Below are positions 55,801-63,615 of a DNA stretch of 64,000 nt, one piece after another. The stretch is from assembly GCA_018668635.1 (NCBI GenBank), contig JABJCN010000076.1, positions 1 to 64,000 on the forward strand, given 5' to 3'. The notes beneath the pieces were generated by a model. The model was given only the letters and a program-made list of their open reading frames with translations, did not search any database and was not told where the DNA came from. Source of the stretch: Opitutia bacterium. Lineage in GTDB: Bacteria > Verrucomicrobiota > Verrucomicrobiia > Opitutales > JABJCN01. A program made the position numbers and the translations under genes. Position 1 is the first letter of the stretch; each line of letters starts with the position of its first letter.

Positions 55801-56726
55801 AACAACTCCGTAACAAGGTACAGCAGGAAATCGCTCAAAAGACAGGACTAGCAAAGTCCTGGAGAAGCGATGCACAGGAAAACCAGATTAGCGACTCAGA
55901 ATCCCAGATTACGGCCAATCAGGACTCCAGTCAGGACGAACCTGGTCAAGGCAGCCCAAAAACTTTGTCGGAAGCGAAAGGCCCCCTGGTAGAACAGTCC
56001 AGTCAACCCGGCAAAGGCTCCGGGAAGCAAAATTCAAATCAAACGAGAGAAGCCGGGAAACCCAAGGAACAACAAGCATCCAATCAAAAGGGCCAGCAAA
56101 CAGGGGAAGAACCAAACGCCAATACCGGCAACGACTCACCCCAGGGACAGGATCTTTCAGAGGAAGGACAAGGACAACAGCCCAGCCAAGACATAGTGTC
56201 CAATCAATCCAAGTCACAAACAGGAAAGTCCCAGTTAGCATCGGCCAAAGACAATCAGCCTGCCAAAAAGGAAACCCCGCAATCCGCAACCCCGGGCAAC
56301 AATCGCCCACAACGCGGACAGGATGGCAACCAAAACCCATTTGAAGCCTTCGGCGGTAACACGGGCGGACCGATGACCGGCCGTGATTACCTCCAGTGGT
56401 CCGATCGACTGCGCGACGTGGAGGAGATGGTGGACTCCGAAGAACTCCGAAAACGAGCCGCTGCCATCCGCGACCAAGCCCGTAGCATTCGCAGGGAGTT
56501 CAAGCGCCATGGGAAGGAACCCGAGTGGGACATGGTCAGTAAACAGATTGCAGAACCCCTGACTGAACTTCGAGACCTTGTCCGTGAAGAGTTGCTTAAA
56601 CTGGAGTCAGACGAGTCTCCCGTTCCCATCGATCGAGACCCAGTCCCTGAACGCTTTTCCGACCTTGTTGAAAAGTATTACAAAGAGCTCAGCAAAGACC
56701 GACGTCCGGGCAATAGATTTGAATAA
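52893..56726 (+). CDS. Giant DUF4175-type coiled-coil membrane protein
   Basis: A 1277-residue protein that ends the MoxR cluster. Three membrane segments occupy about 28-44, 54-74 and 148-170. A beta-rich extracytoplasmic region (180-510) follows. Next is a long coiled coil (about 515-980) with heptads rich in Q, E, K and L (QREL-type runs such as KELEQLRNKVQQEIAQK). A Gln/Ser/Asn-rich low-complexity stretch fills about 1000-1160, and a compact C-terminal helix bundle (DYLQWSDRLRDVEEMVDSEE onwards) finishes the protein. It fits the DUF4175 group seen next to MoxR-type clusters in PVC and Bacteroidetes relatives. Shine-Dalgarno GGAAGG lies upstream and the gene follows the vWA gene by 3 bp. 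Its role is unknown. Confidence 0.78.
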   Translation: MLERHLRIRLRPISERARMLDLWKNLGWGWSLAFFAAFGLYWLRSHGEPHSFTWLAVVLILGVSGTGIAFYRFTRFSLNFKQIAETLAEKHPEVRSMLMAAVEQKSNKEDGQLNYLQECVLEEAIQHAKTNRWIQTISSQKLLYTASFSLWMGIGFLFFIYQLIILDPGAINASPQLTADENAVVSDTPLYKVTVEPGDAEVEKGSGLVVMARFEGGVPESATLILGEGKEQELRLSMTRNLGDPIYGVRISEITGNNTYRIEFPEGQSETFQINTYEHPSLLVADARITPPEYTQLPVREMKDVRTVSLPEGANVTFTFTLNKPVMGAWLSPKDGEPVRLEQDADVANLYTASLSPPKSIRYQLDLMDDDGRRNKLPPRFSIDIIPNKIAKLKVLFPRGDKRVSPLQEIEFEAEISDDFGLGTYGLTYTLPGVSTKELILSQTEESPVYKAKARHLLALEELNVMPDQLLTWYFWAEDRGPNGQPRRHEGDMYFAEVRPFDEIYREGMSQRSEEMPGTEKKQLADKLANQQKLIINATWKLKRQAEDVIPKTFLQDVELIRQSQAQLQQETEEAMEQFDDPEVAEDLGKAANFMQTAMDELENAADNNKAKPLEPALTAEQQALAQLLKLRAREFIVSQSQQGKGKGQSSQSQRNEEQLRNLDIKKKEQRYETANQNQQQDQEKREDHQALSRLKELAQRQNDLAEKLKDLQTALQEAKTEEERKELERQLKRLREEQRRMLADLDGLRQRVQQPENRERNQQASKQLEKTREKMTEAAEALQKRNLDKAVNSTTRAQRDLEDLRDEFRKKVSSRFSEEMRKMRKDADKLDEEQKQLSKDLQNQRKAKGRKLVDDQGDEKLADRAQEQKARTGEIIKQMQEITEQSETSEPLLSRKLYESLRRNGSGKLEKNLETTSELLRRSFLPQAEETMQAADKGVEQLRKDVEDAASSVLGDPKESLRRARQELEQLRNKVQQEIAQKTGLAKSWRSDAQENQISDSESQITANQDSSQDEPGQGSPKTLSEAKGPLVEQSSQPGKGSGKQNSNQTREAGKPKEQQASNQKGQQTGEEPNANTGNDSPQGQDLSEEGQGQQPSQDIVSNQSKSQTGKSQLASAKDNQPAKKETPQSATPGNNRPQRGQDGNQNPFEAFGGNTGGPMTGRDYLQWSDRLRDVEEMVDSEELRKRAAAIRDQARSIRREFKRHGKEPEWDMVSKQIAEPLTELRDLVREELLKLESDESPVPIDRDPVPERFSDLVEKYYKELSKDRRPGNRFE

Positions 56727-56730
56727 AGCA

Positions 56731-56752
56731 CAGCCTAATTTGGCTGGTTTTT
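56731..56752 (+). terminator. Terminator after the MoxR cluster
   Basis: CAGCC/GGCTG forms a 5-bp stem with a 6-nt loop, followed by GTTTTT. It lies 5 bp after the last stop codon. The stem is short, so termination may be weak. Confidence 0.55.
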
Positions 56753-56808
56753 AATCTATATCCACGAACAACCTTACATTTAGCCTAGGACAAAAAGACA
56801 AGCTAAGT

Positions 56809-59800
56809 CTATATGCTGGAACAAAGGTAAATCTTGGAGCCGGAATCAAACTGGGCAGCAGCAGCATCCAGCTTGGCTGGTGCGTTCACAACCTGTCCCT
56901 CCCCGATGGTTGCGCGACCAGAGATCAGAATGGCAACCTTTCCGTAAAGATCCATTCGGACTGATTCGTCAAAGCTTTCCACTCGACCCTCAGCAATCCA
57001 GCGACGTAACTGGAGTTGTGACCAGTCCCGGTAGGGTTCCTGGTCACCAAGGATATTTTCTGCAAATCGGGCACCTGCTGTTCGCCAGAGGCTCTCCGTT
57101 AAGTCCTTGGACTCTGCCATGACTGACTGCATATCTGTTGAGGATAGCCATACAGCGGTCACACCTGTGTCCGCAGAAACATTAGCGGTCCTTGGGATGC
57201 CAGCCAAAACAGCCATTTCTCCAATAACACTGCCACGCCCCATGATATCTACAACTCGGTCCCCGATGGAGACCAGCACGCTACCTCGTGTAATAACAAT
57301 CAATCCATCGCCAGGGTCACCCTGGGACATAAGCTTTTCACCTGACTGATAGGTCTTCTCCTGGGCAACTGCGATGATCTTCTCAATGACAGAGGAAGGC
57401 ATTCCCTGCAGCCATGTAACCTCACGTAAAACTTCTTGGGAAGTAGGAAGCTTGAGCTTAAGGGGTTTGTCCATGATGTCCTTGATCCGTTCCTCAACAC
57501 CATCGAGCATTCGAGTAGCCTCATCGGCCTCGATCGCCCCCTGTTTCTTCATCTTCTTGACAGTGGCGCGCTCATGATTGAGCAGGGAACGGATGGCTTG
57601 CTTGGTCTCGATACTTACAGTGACATCAGGATATTTTTCCTGCATATCCTTGATATAACCGAGACCAACCAGCCGATTCGTGTCAATTTCCCGAATCAAG
57701 GTCTCCTTGATTTCCTCTGATTCCACGCCATCGTCAATACTTAGACTTAAGCTTCCAACCAGTTTTTTAACCTCGTCCTGTGCCACGACAAACCCCTTGG
57801 CGGCATCATATGAAGCAGATAGGCGATCGCTAAAATATCCCCCAAGAACGGGAACGTTCTTTAAGGCATCCAAAGGAATGCCAATAAAACTGGGTGAACC
57901 ACAAACGCTATCAAGATAGCTGCGTTCAGTCAGTGGCTTGGACCCGTTAAGATCAAGAACCTCGCTGACATTTCCGCTAAGTGCATTCACTGCCTGTGGG
58001 CTCAGGAGACCATCACCAAACTGGTTCCAGTAGCTGGCCTTTTCCTTTTCCAAAAGACGGCGGCGGGCTTCGGCCAAGGTATCAATATTCGCTTTCTCCT
58101 CCTCGCTAACAGTGGGTACATCCTTACTATCCGGAAGATAACCGCGTACGGAACCCCAACTAGCACCACTGAGGAATCGATCATTCTTAAGAAGATCCAT
58201 CTCGTTCTGTGCCCCACGTTCAACTGCTTGGGCAGCCTGCCCCATCATTAGAGCTTTAACGGCAGGAATCTTTGTTAGACCCAACATTGCAACAACCGAC
58301 TTGATGGTGGTAGCATTGACAAGCAGAGTCAGTAGCACAATCCCAGAGACAAAGAAAAGGAACTGCTCACGAATGGTCTCAGGGATAGGGTTGTCCAATC
58401 CACTATGCAACGTGGGACTCGCGACAACAAGAGCGAGGGCCAAGCCGATGGCACCGCGCAACGCGCCCCACCAGACAACAATGGAATCCTTACCCGGCAA
58501 CCCGTATCCGGCGTTTTTCATGCGCAAATAATAAATGATCATATTGACCGCACGCACCAAGTGAATGATGACATAGATAATACCGAGCATAATCAGGTCG
58601 GAAAGCCAGTTATCAAGAGCCACGTTCTGGGCAATCACAACCCCAACAATGATAAAGATGAGGACGTTACAGATAAAGGCGGCAAACTCGATAAATTCAT
58701 GAAGGAAATGCTCCACTTCAGGACTGATCCGTGTGCGACCGAAACTTGCCATAACAACGCCCAAGGCAACCAATCCAAGTACCCCCGAAACTCCAAAGAA
58801 AGTTTCTGCTGCATAAAATGTAAGATAAGCACCGACAAGGATAATGGCGATCTCAATCTCCGGATCATTGAAAACTCGCTTCACCCACGCCGCAGTTATC
58901 AAGCCAATCAAAACCCCGACGACTGCACCCGCTCCACCAATCTTGAGGAACCCAATCGCTGCCCCGGAGAAGGAAAAAGTCGTTTCGCCAACAATTACGG
59001 CCAAAAGCACCACAAAGGCAACAATGGCGGTTCCATCATTAAGCAGTGACTCGCCTTCAATTAGGGTGCCGAGCTTCTTGCTGGCACCAAGTTCCTTGAG
59101 CAGGGCGACCACGGCAACAGGGTCAGTCGCACTAATGATACCACCAAATAGCATACAGAGGAACCAAGCCATTGCGTCAGCAGAAGGGAAGTTAACTCCT
59201 TCCACAGGGTCCAATACCTTGGACAAATCAAACTTCTTCCATGCCTCCAGACCCAAACTGTCAAACTGAAGACAGACCATCATCAGACCGCCAGTCATAA
59301 GTGTAGCGGTTACAATCCCTGGACCTGCCATCCAGAAGGCATTCTCCGCAGATTTTTTAAATGTATGCATGTCCATCGCAAAGGCTGCCTCGAAAATAAG
59401 TATCGGAAGGAATACATACAATATGAGGTGAGCATCCATTTGAGACCCCCAATAGATGGCCTCTTGCAAAAAATGAAGAATTTTAGCAAACATACCCTGC
59501 TCTTCATGTCCGTGCCCATGGCCTTCCTCGTGGACAGCTGAATGTTCAACTGAATCGCTTAAAACATCACCTGCCACCTTGTGATCGGTGGATGCTTCAT
59601 GTTCCGGGGTTGAACCAGCAGTGTGAGCTAAAGTCTCGGTGTAAGCAGCCTTTATTCCAGAGTATGCCTGCTCATAGTAGTCCCAGGCATCCTTCTCGTC
59701 AAGAAGCCTGCCCAAATCCTTGAATAATTCCAAATCCCCCATGAGAAGGTGCAGATTGCCAGAATCAGATTTCCTTAGGTCATCTCGGTAATCGTTAAGA

Positions 59801-60207
59801 AAATTTTTGACTGAATCGTTGAGCGAATCGGGACCATCGGCACCTTCCGGCCCATGGTCACCATGGTGGGCATTCGTTTTGGAAGGAGGGGAAGACCCAT
59901 CAGGGGATGTATGCGGATGAGGGTGTCCCGATCCAGAGTTTTCCACATGTTCAGCATGGGCATGACCATGACTCCCATGCGCTCCCTGGCTCTCCTTCTT
60001 CTCCTTAAAAGGGCGGTTAAGCGCCCCCATGACCAAACCGATAATAAGGAGGAAAACCGTAAAAGGCAGGGGGATTTTAGGAAAGATTTTCAGGAAGTGC
60101 TTGGAGGCAGCGCCAATGGCAAGCGAAACTATCAAGAAAAGTAGTCCGTAAAGATAGTTGTGTCCACCGGAAGCGAGGACGGTCATACAGGGTGTTATGG
60201 CAATCAT
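56809..60207 (-). CDS. CPA1 cation:proton antiporter with His-rich insertion and cyclic-nucleotide-binding domain
   Basis: A 1132-residue membrane protein. Two N-terminal helices (17-33, 46-62) are followed by a His-rich, hydrophilic insertion of about 180 residues with clusters such as AHGSHGHAHAEH (76-87) and GHGHGHEE. The rest of the NhaP/SOS1-like antiporter follows, with ISATDPVAVVALLKELGASK and EGESLLNDGTAIVAFVVLLA containing the ion-binding Asp of ND. After the helices come a cytoplasmic helical region and a cyclic-nucleotide-binding domain (LMSQGDPGDGLIVITRGSVL, GRGSVIGEMAVLAGIPRTAN). It exchanges Na+ (or K+) for H+; the C-terminus suggests control by a nucleotide. The His-rich insertion may bind metal ions. 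Monocistronic. Confidence 0.88.
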   Translation of the reverse strand: MIAITPCMTVLASGGHNYLYGLLFLIVSLAIGAASKHFLKIFPKIPLPFTVFLLIIGLVMGALNRPFKEKKESQGAHGSHGHAHAEHVENSGSGHPHPHTSPDGSSPPSKTNAHHGDHGPEGADGPDSLNDSVKNFLNDYRDDLRKSDSGNLHLLMGDLELFKDLGRLLDEKDAWDYYEQAYSGIKAAYTETLAHTAGSTPEHEASTDHKVAGDVLSDSVEHSAVHEEGHGHGHEEQGMFAKILHFLQEAIYWGSQMDAHLILYVFLPILIFEAAFAMDMHTFKKSAENAFWMAGPGIVTATLMTGGLMMVCLQFDSLGLEAWKKFDLSKVLDPVEGVNFPSADAMAWFLCMLFGGIISATDPVAVVALLKELGASKKLGTLIEGESLLNDGTAIVAFVVLLAVIVGETTFSFSGAAIGFLKIGGAGAVVGVLIGLITAAWVKRVFNDPEIEIAIILVGAYLTFYAAETFFGVSGVLGLVALGVVMASFGRTRISPEVEHFLHEFIEFAAFICNVLIFIIVGVVIAQNVALDNWLSDLIMLGIIYVIIHLVRAVNMIIYYLRMKNAGYGLPGKDSIVVWWGALRGAIGLALALVVASPTLHSGLDNPIPETIREQFLFFVSGIVLLTLLVNATTIKSVVAMLGLTKIPAVKALMMGQAAQAVERGAQNEMDLLKNDRFLSGASWGSVRGYLPDSKDVPTVSEEEKANIDTLAEARRRLLEKEKASYWNQFGDGLLSPQAVNALSGNVSEVLDLNGSKPLTERSYLDSVCGSPSFIGIPLDALKNVPVLGGYFSDRLSASYDAAKGFVVAQDEVKKLVGSLSLSIDDGVESEEIKETLIREIDTNRLVGLGYIKDMQEKYPDVTVSIETKQAIRSLLNHERATVKKMKKQGAIEADEATRMLDGVEERIKDIMDKPLKLKLPTSQEVLREVTWLQGMPSSVIEKIIAVAQEKTYQSGEKLMSQGDPGDGLIVITRGSVLVSIGDRVVDIMGRGSVIGEMAVLAGIPRTANVSADTGVTAVWLSSTDMQSVMAESKDLTESLWRTAGARFAENILGDQEPYRDWSQLQLRRWIAEGRVESFDESVRMDLYGKVAILISGRATIGEGQVVNAPAKLDAAAAQFDSGSKIYLCSSI

Positions 60208-60246
60208 AGAAGAGGGTATTTTGTGTTACCAATTTATTGAAATATT

Positions 60247-60275
60247 CTTATGTCCAAAAATAAAAACCCTGTAAA
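60247..60275 (-). promoter_or_regulatory. Candidate promoter of the antiporter gene
   Basis: On the minus strand TTTACA (complement at 60270-60275) and CATAAG (60247-60252) are separated by 17 bp, about 40 bp before the start codon. Confidence 0.4.
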
Positions 60276-60293
60276 CAAAATAAGCCTGAATCT

Positions 60294-60689
60294 TCAACGG
60301 GACTGAATACGAATCTTTTCAAAACCGTTGGAACGACATTGATCCATGATCCAAGTCACTTTGCGTAGAGGGGTTTCCTCATCAGCCAATAGAAGAACCT
60401 TCCTGTTTTGGCCAATTTCAGCGGCACTTTTCAAGGAGACAGTAAGTTGAAGCTCGGTGACAGGTGTATTATTATAAAGGACTGCGCCTTCTGCATCGAC
60501 GGAGAGAACAATCTTATCGGAAAGCAAATTGGAGCCAGCTGTCTGGATTTCTGGAAGAACAAGGTTCAAGGTCCGGACCTGCCTGAACTGCATGGTGATC
60601 AGGAAGAAGAAAAGGATCACCATGAGAACATCAAGCAAAGGCAGGATATTTATCCCGGGTTTTTTTCGTCTGCGTCTCAATGGATGCAT
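60294..60689 (-). CDS. exbD: ExbD/TolR-type protein, second copy
   Basis: A 131-residue ExbD-type protein. The membrane helix INILPLLDVLMVILFFFLIT has the Asp of the ExbD channel (LLDVL), and the periplasmic part ends FEKIRIQS. I chose the ATG at 60689 because GGAGGA lies 8-9 nt upstream and MHPLRRRRKKPGIN gives the usual basic start; the in-frame ATG at 60785 lies inside exbB. It follows the ExbB-type gene by 1 bp. No tonB or tolB gene adjoins, so this pair either serves one of the TonB proteins in the window or another trans-acting partner. Confidence 0.88.
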   Translation of the reverse strand: MHPLRRRRKKPGINILPLLDVLMVILFFFLITMQFRQVRTLNLVLPEIQTAGSNLLSDKIVLSVDAEGAVLYNNTPVTELQLTVSLKSAAEIGQNRKVLLLADEETPLRKVTWIMDQCRSNGFEKIRIQSR

Positions 60690-60690
60690 A

Positions 60691-61272
60691 CTAGGATTCC
60701 TCCACGGTGTCCAGGATACGCTCGACACCGGCATCAATGCGAGCAGCCAGAACATCCACCCGCCGATCCAAGAATGTGCCTGCAACTAGGGCGGGGATAG
60801 CAATACTGAGGCCAAGGATCGTGGTACTCAATGCAAGGGAAATTCCACGGCCGAAATCTTCAGTTCCTCCTGTTCCGCCAGCCCCATCAAAACCAGTAAA
60901 AACGCGAACCAAACCCGTCACAGTCCCCAGTAAACCCAGCAGGGGTGCCACAGCCACCACGATATCAAGTAGAAAGAGACCTCGTTCCAAACGGCTGACT
61001 TCCAGACGGGCAAAAGCCTTGAACCCGTCAGGATCAGTTCCCCCTTCATTGTAAAACTGTAATATGCGACCACCTGCAGTTTTGGGGTCTGGATCGATAC
61101 CAGACCAGTCTCCACGAATTAATGCATCAAAAAGAGATTGAGGAAAAACCTTGATCACACAAAGGGAAATGATCCGCTCGATAGCAACTGCCAATCCAAG
61201 AATAGAGCAGGCAAGCAACGGATAAAGGAAGACGCCTGATGCCTTTAGGATCTGAGCCAGGTCCAGTTCCAT
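60691..61272 (-). CDS. exbB: ExbB/TolQ/MotA-type protein, second copy
   Basis: A 193-residue protein of the ExbB/TolQ family. The first membrane helix is ASGVFLYPLLACSILGLAVA and the core pair contains FLLDIVVAVAPLLGLLGTVT and LALSTTILGLSIAIPALVAG. It would build the stator of a second ExbB-ExbD motor with the gene 1 bp downstream. It shares the family core with the exbB at 41.2 kb but is shorter and differs in the loop (FTGFDGAGGTGGTED), so it is not a recent duplicate. It is separated from leuD by 33 bp. Confidence 0.88.
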   Translation of the reverse strand: MELDLAQILKASGVFLYPLLACSILGLAVAIERIISLCVIKVFPQSLFDALIRGDWSGIDPDPKTAGGRILQFYNEGGTDPDGFKAFARLEVSRLERGLFLLDIVVAVAPLLGLLGTVTGLVRVFTGFDGAGGTGGTEDFGRGISLALSTTILGLSIAIPALVAGTFLDRRVDVLAARIDAGVERILDTVEES

Positions 61273-61305
61273 GAGAGTGTAATGACGTTAAGTGTTCAGA
61301 AAAAT

Positions 61306-61905
61306 TTAGGACGCATAGGAAAAGGTCTTGTCCACAGCGGAGATTTCCTCTTCTGCCTGAAGCAGTTCTGCAATTGAGTCCCACTGGCCATTTACCAGTG
61401 CTTGTTGTGCACTAGCAGGGAGCGATGCAGGGAATTTCTGATTCCCAACCTGAATTTCCAATGTTTCAATATTTAGGGTTACAGACATCGAAGGATCTTC
61501 GGCAATCAATTTTGCAAGTTCATATCGAACTTCATCTGATGCAGTCAGGCAGGGAATCCCCAGAGTTGTTGAGTTTCCAAAAAATATTTCAGCAAAGCTT
61601 CCGGCGACAATACCGCGGATCCCCCAATGATAAAGGGACTGAGGTGCATGTTCACGAGAACTACCGCAACCAAAATTAACCCCGCTAAGCAGGATGGAAG
61701 CAGATGAGCGGGAAGGGTCATCGAAGGCATGGATACGATCATCTTTTTTGGCAAAAGCACGCTCATCATAAAAAGCAAATTCACCCAGCCCATCAAATGT
61801 GACACACTTCATGAAGCGTGCAGGGATAATTCGATCCGTATCGATATCATTACCCGGAACTGCCAATGCCGTTCCAGTCACACTTTTAATTTTTTCCAAG
61901 GCCAT
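61306..61905 (-). CDS. leuD: 3-Isopropylmalate dehydratase small subunit
   Basis: A 199-residue LeuD, the small subunit of isopropylmalate isomerase in leucine synthesis. The N-terminus has VPGNDIDTDRIIPARFM, then VNFGCGSSREHAPQSLYHWG (the substrate loop of the swivel domain) and FAEIFFGNSTTLGIP. The large subunit LeuC, with the iron-sulfur cluster, is not in the window. A TCTTC-type end (TFSYAS) is family-typical. It lies 33 bp before the second exbB on the same strand, so these may be cotranscribed. Confidence 0.95.
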   Translation of the reverse strand: MALEKIKSVTGTALAVPGNDIDTDRIIPARFMKCVTFDGLGEFAFYDERAFAKKDDRIHAFDDPSRSSASILLSGVNFGCGSSREHAPQSLYHWGIRGIVAGSFAEIFFGNSTTLGIPCLTASDEVRYELAKLIAEDPSMSVTLNIETLEIQVGNQKFPASLPASAQQALVNGQWDSIAELLQAEEEISAVDKTFSYAS

Positions 61906-61974
61906 GTTGTTGATTTTATAATATTAAATAAAAATTGGGGATTAATTCTGAGATGAACCGACAAACGGGCAAGA

Positions 61975-62751
61975 TCAAACGGGAAGCCCACAAAAGAAAC
62001 GAAACACGGCATCAATGAACATTGGAAGGTTGTCAGAGTGGACATTATGGCCGGCTTGTGGAATCGTGGTCAAGTGGGACCGAGGAAATCGGGATTGAAT
62101 AACGATCTCGTCTTCAGGTTTTATAAAATCAGAGGTCTCACCTTTGAAGAAAATAGCAGGGCCATCATATCGGGAATGTTCGGTCATCGGACTCAATATA
62201 AGATTCGGCAGGGAATGGAGCAATGCCGTCAAATTAACCTGCCATGCAAAAAGGCCGTCTTTCCTGACTAGATTGGTCAAAATGAATCGCCGAAAGCCCA
62301 AATCGGGAATGGCGTCCTGCAACATATCCTCCGCATCCCGTCTGGATTGAATGGATTCAAGGTCCAAGGCGCACATTGTCTGAATGGTTGTTTGAGAATG
62401 TGGCTCATATTCACGGGGAGCAATATCAACGACGCCCAAGGCTGAACATCGATGTGGATAACTGCTGGCTAGGCACATCGCCACCTTTCCGCCCAGACTA
62501 TGACCGAGTAGTATTGGAGACGCAATCGACCGCTCGTCCATCCATTCAAGTATACATTTGGAGACGGCGTCAAATGACATATCATGCATCGAGAATGAAT
62601 CTCCATGGTTTGGCAGATCCAAAGCAAATACATTGAAGCGGGAAGCAAGTGCCTTTCCTGCTTGAACCCAATTACGGGAAGAACCAAGCAATCCATGAAG
62701 AATGATCATCGGAGGATTGCCCTCCCCGCCCAGGTGGCGAAAGTTCAGCAT
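61975..62751 (-). CDS. Alpha/beta hydrolase, YbfF-like esterase
   Basis: A 258-residue alpha/beta hydrolase. The oxyanion region is MIILHGLLGSSRNWV, the nucleophile elbow is LGHSLGGKVAM with Ser85, the DLPNHGDS strand precedes it, and the catalytic His lies in QAGHNVHSDNLPMF. This pattern matches the YbfF/esterase group that acts on short acyl esters or thioesters. Its real substrate is unknown. The ATG is 6 bp from the cysE end on the same strand. Confidence 0.85.
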   Translation of the reverse strand: MLNFRHLGGEGNPPMIILHGLLGSSRNWVQAGKALASRFNVFALDLPNHGDSFSMHDMSFDAVSKCILEWMDERSIASPILLGHSLGGKVAMCLASSYPHRCSALGVVDIAPREYEPHSQTTIQTMCALDLESIQSRRDAEDMLQDAIPDLGFRRFILTNLVRKDGLFAWQVNLTALLHSLPNLILSPMTEHSRYDGPAIFFKGETSDFIKPEDEIVIQSRFPRSHLTTIPQAGHNVHSDNLPMFIDAVFRFFCGLPV

Positions 62752-62757
62752 AGGAAG

Positions 62758-63525
62758 CTAAAGATTATGGTTCATCCTAAGAGCCGGCAAATCATGAGTC
62801 TTTCCAACAATCCTTGCTGGCACACCGGCAACGGAAACATGAGGAGGAACATCACCAAGAACAACACTTCCTGCACCTACTTTAGCGCTCTCGCCGATCT
62901 CGACATTACCAAGAATCTTCGCACCTGCACCGATTAGTACACCACGCCGGACCTTTGGGTGTCGATCCCCCTGTTCCTTACCCGTGCCACCAAGTGTCAC
63001 CTCATGAAGTATTGAAACATCAGCCTCCACCACAGAAGTCTCCCCAGCAACAAAACCAGTTGCGTGGTCGAGCAAAATGCCCACGCCGAAACGCGCGGCT
63101 GGATGAATATCCACAGTATAAATCTCAGAAACAAGGCTTTGCAGATAGATAGCAAGATCTTTTCGGTCTGCCCGAGTCCAAAGATAATGCCCTAAACGAT
63201 GGCAGCAAATCGCAAGGAACCCTTTCATGTAAAGAAAAACCGGCAACAGGCTTCTACAGGCAGGATCCCGGTCACGTATCGCAAGCAAATCCCCTCGAAC
63301 TGCAGCAAGAAGATTTTTATCTTCCTGTAAAGCCTCTCGAAACAATTCTGGAGGAAAAGCGGCAGCACCCTCCCTAAGTTTTTGTGAAAGGTGGTGCGCC
63401 AGCGCATCCTCGAGTGTTTCTCGCGAAAGGACCGTCAACTCCAGAAAGTTTTGCAGACCAGCTTCGCGGATGGCTACCTGTTCCGCCTCAACAAGTATTT
63501 CTGTCCAAACAGTATCGTCATTCAT
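62758..63525 (-). CDS. cysE: Serine O-acetyltransferase
   Basis: A 255-residue serine acetyltransferase, which makes O-acetylserine for cysteine synthesis. The N-terminal helical domain is followed by the left-handed beta-helix with hexapeptide repeats (VLIGAGAKILGNVEIGESAK). The active-site segments are ILLDHATGFVAGET, with the catalytic His/Asp pair, and SILHEVTLGGTGKEQGDRHP. The C-terminus ends LRMNHNL, so it lacks the final Ile used by many homologues to bind cysteine synthase; Leu may substitute. It lies 6 bp before the esterase gene and 90 bp after the HNH gene. Confidence 0.94.
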   Translation of the reverse strand: MNDDTVWTEILVEAEQVAIREAGLQNFLELTVLSRETLEDALAHHLSQKLREGAAAFPPELFREALQEDKNLLAAVRGDLLAIRDRDPACRSLLPVFLYMKGFLAICCHRLGHYLWTRADRKDLAIYLQSLVSEIYTVDIHPAARFGVGILLDHATGFVAGETSVVEADVSILHEVTLGGTGKEQGDRHPKVRRGVLIGAGAKILGNVEIGESAKVGAGSVVLGDVPPHVSVAGVPARIVGKTHDLPALRMNHNL

Positions 63526-63615
63526 CAGATCAACAAACTGAGAGAATCACAAGAAAGTGCGAGCCGAAAACACATTGAGAACTGTCATGAAATTAAGGGT
63601 GCGAATTTAAAACGT

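Noticed and set aside
59854-60144. Plus-strand open frame opposite the His-rich part of the antiporter
   Set aside because: It is the antisense of His, Gly and Asp codons, with no start signal or domain.
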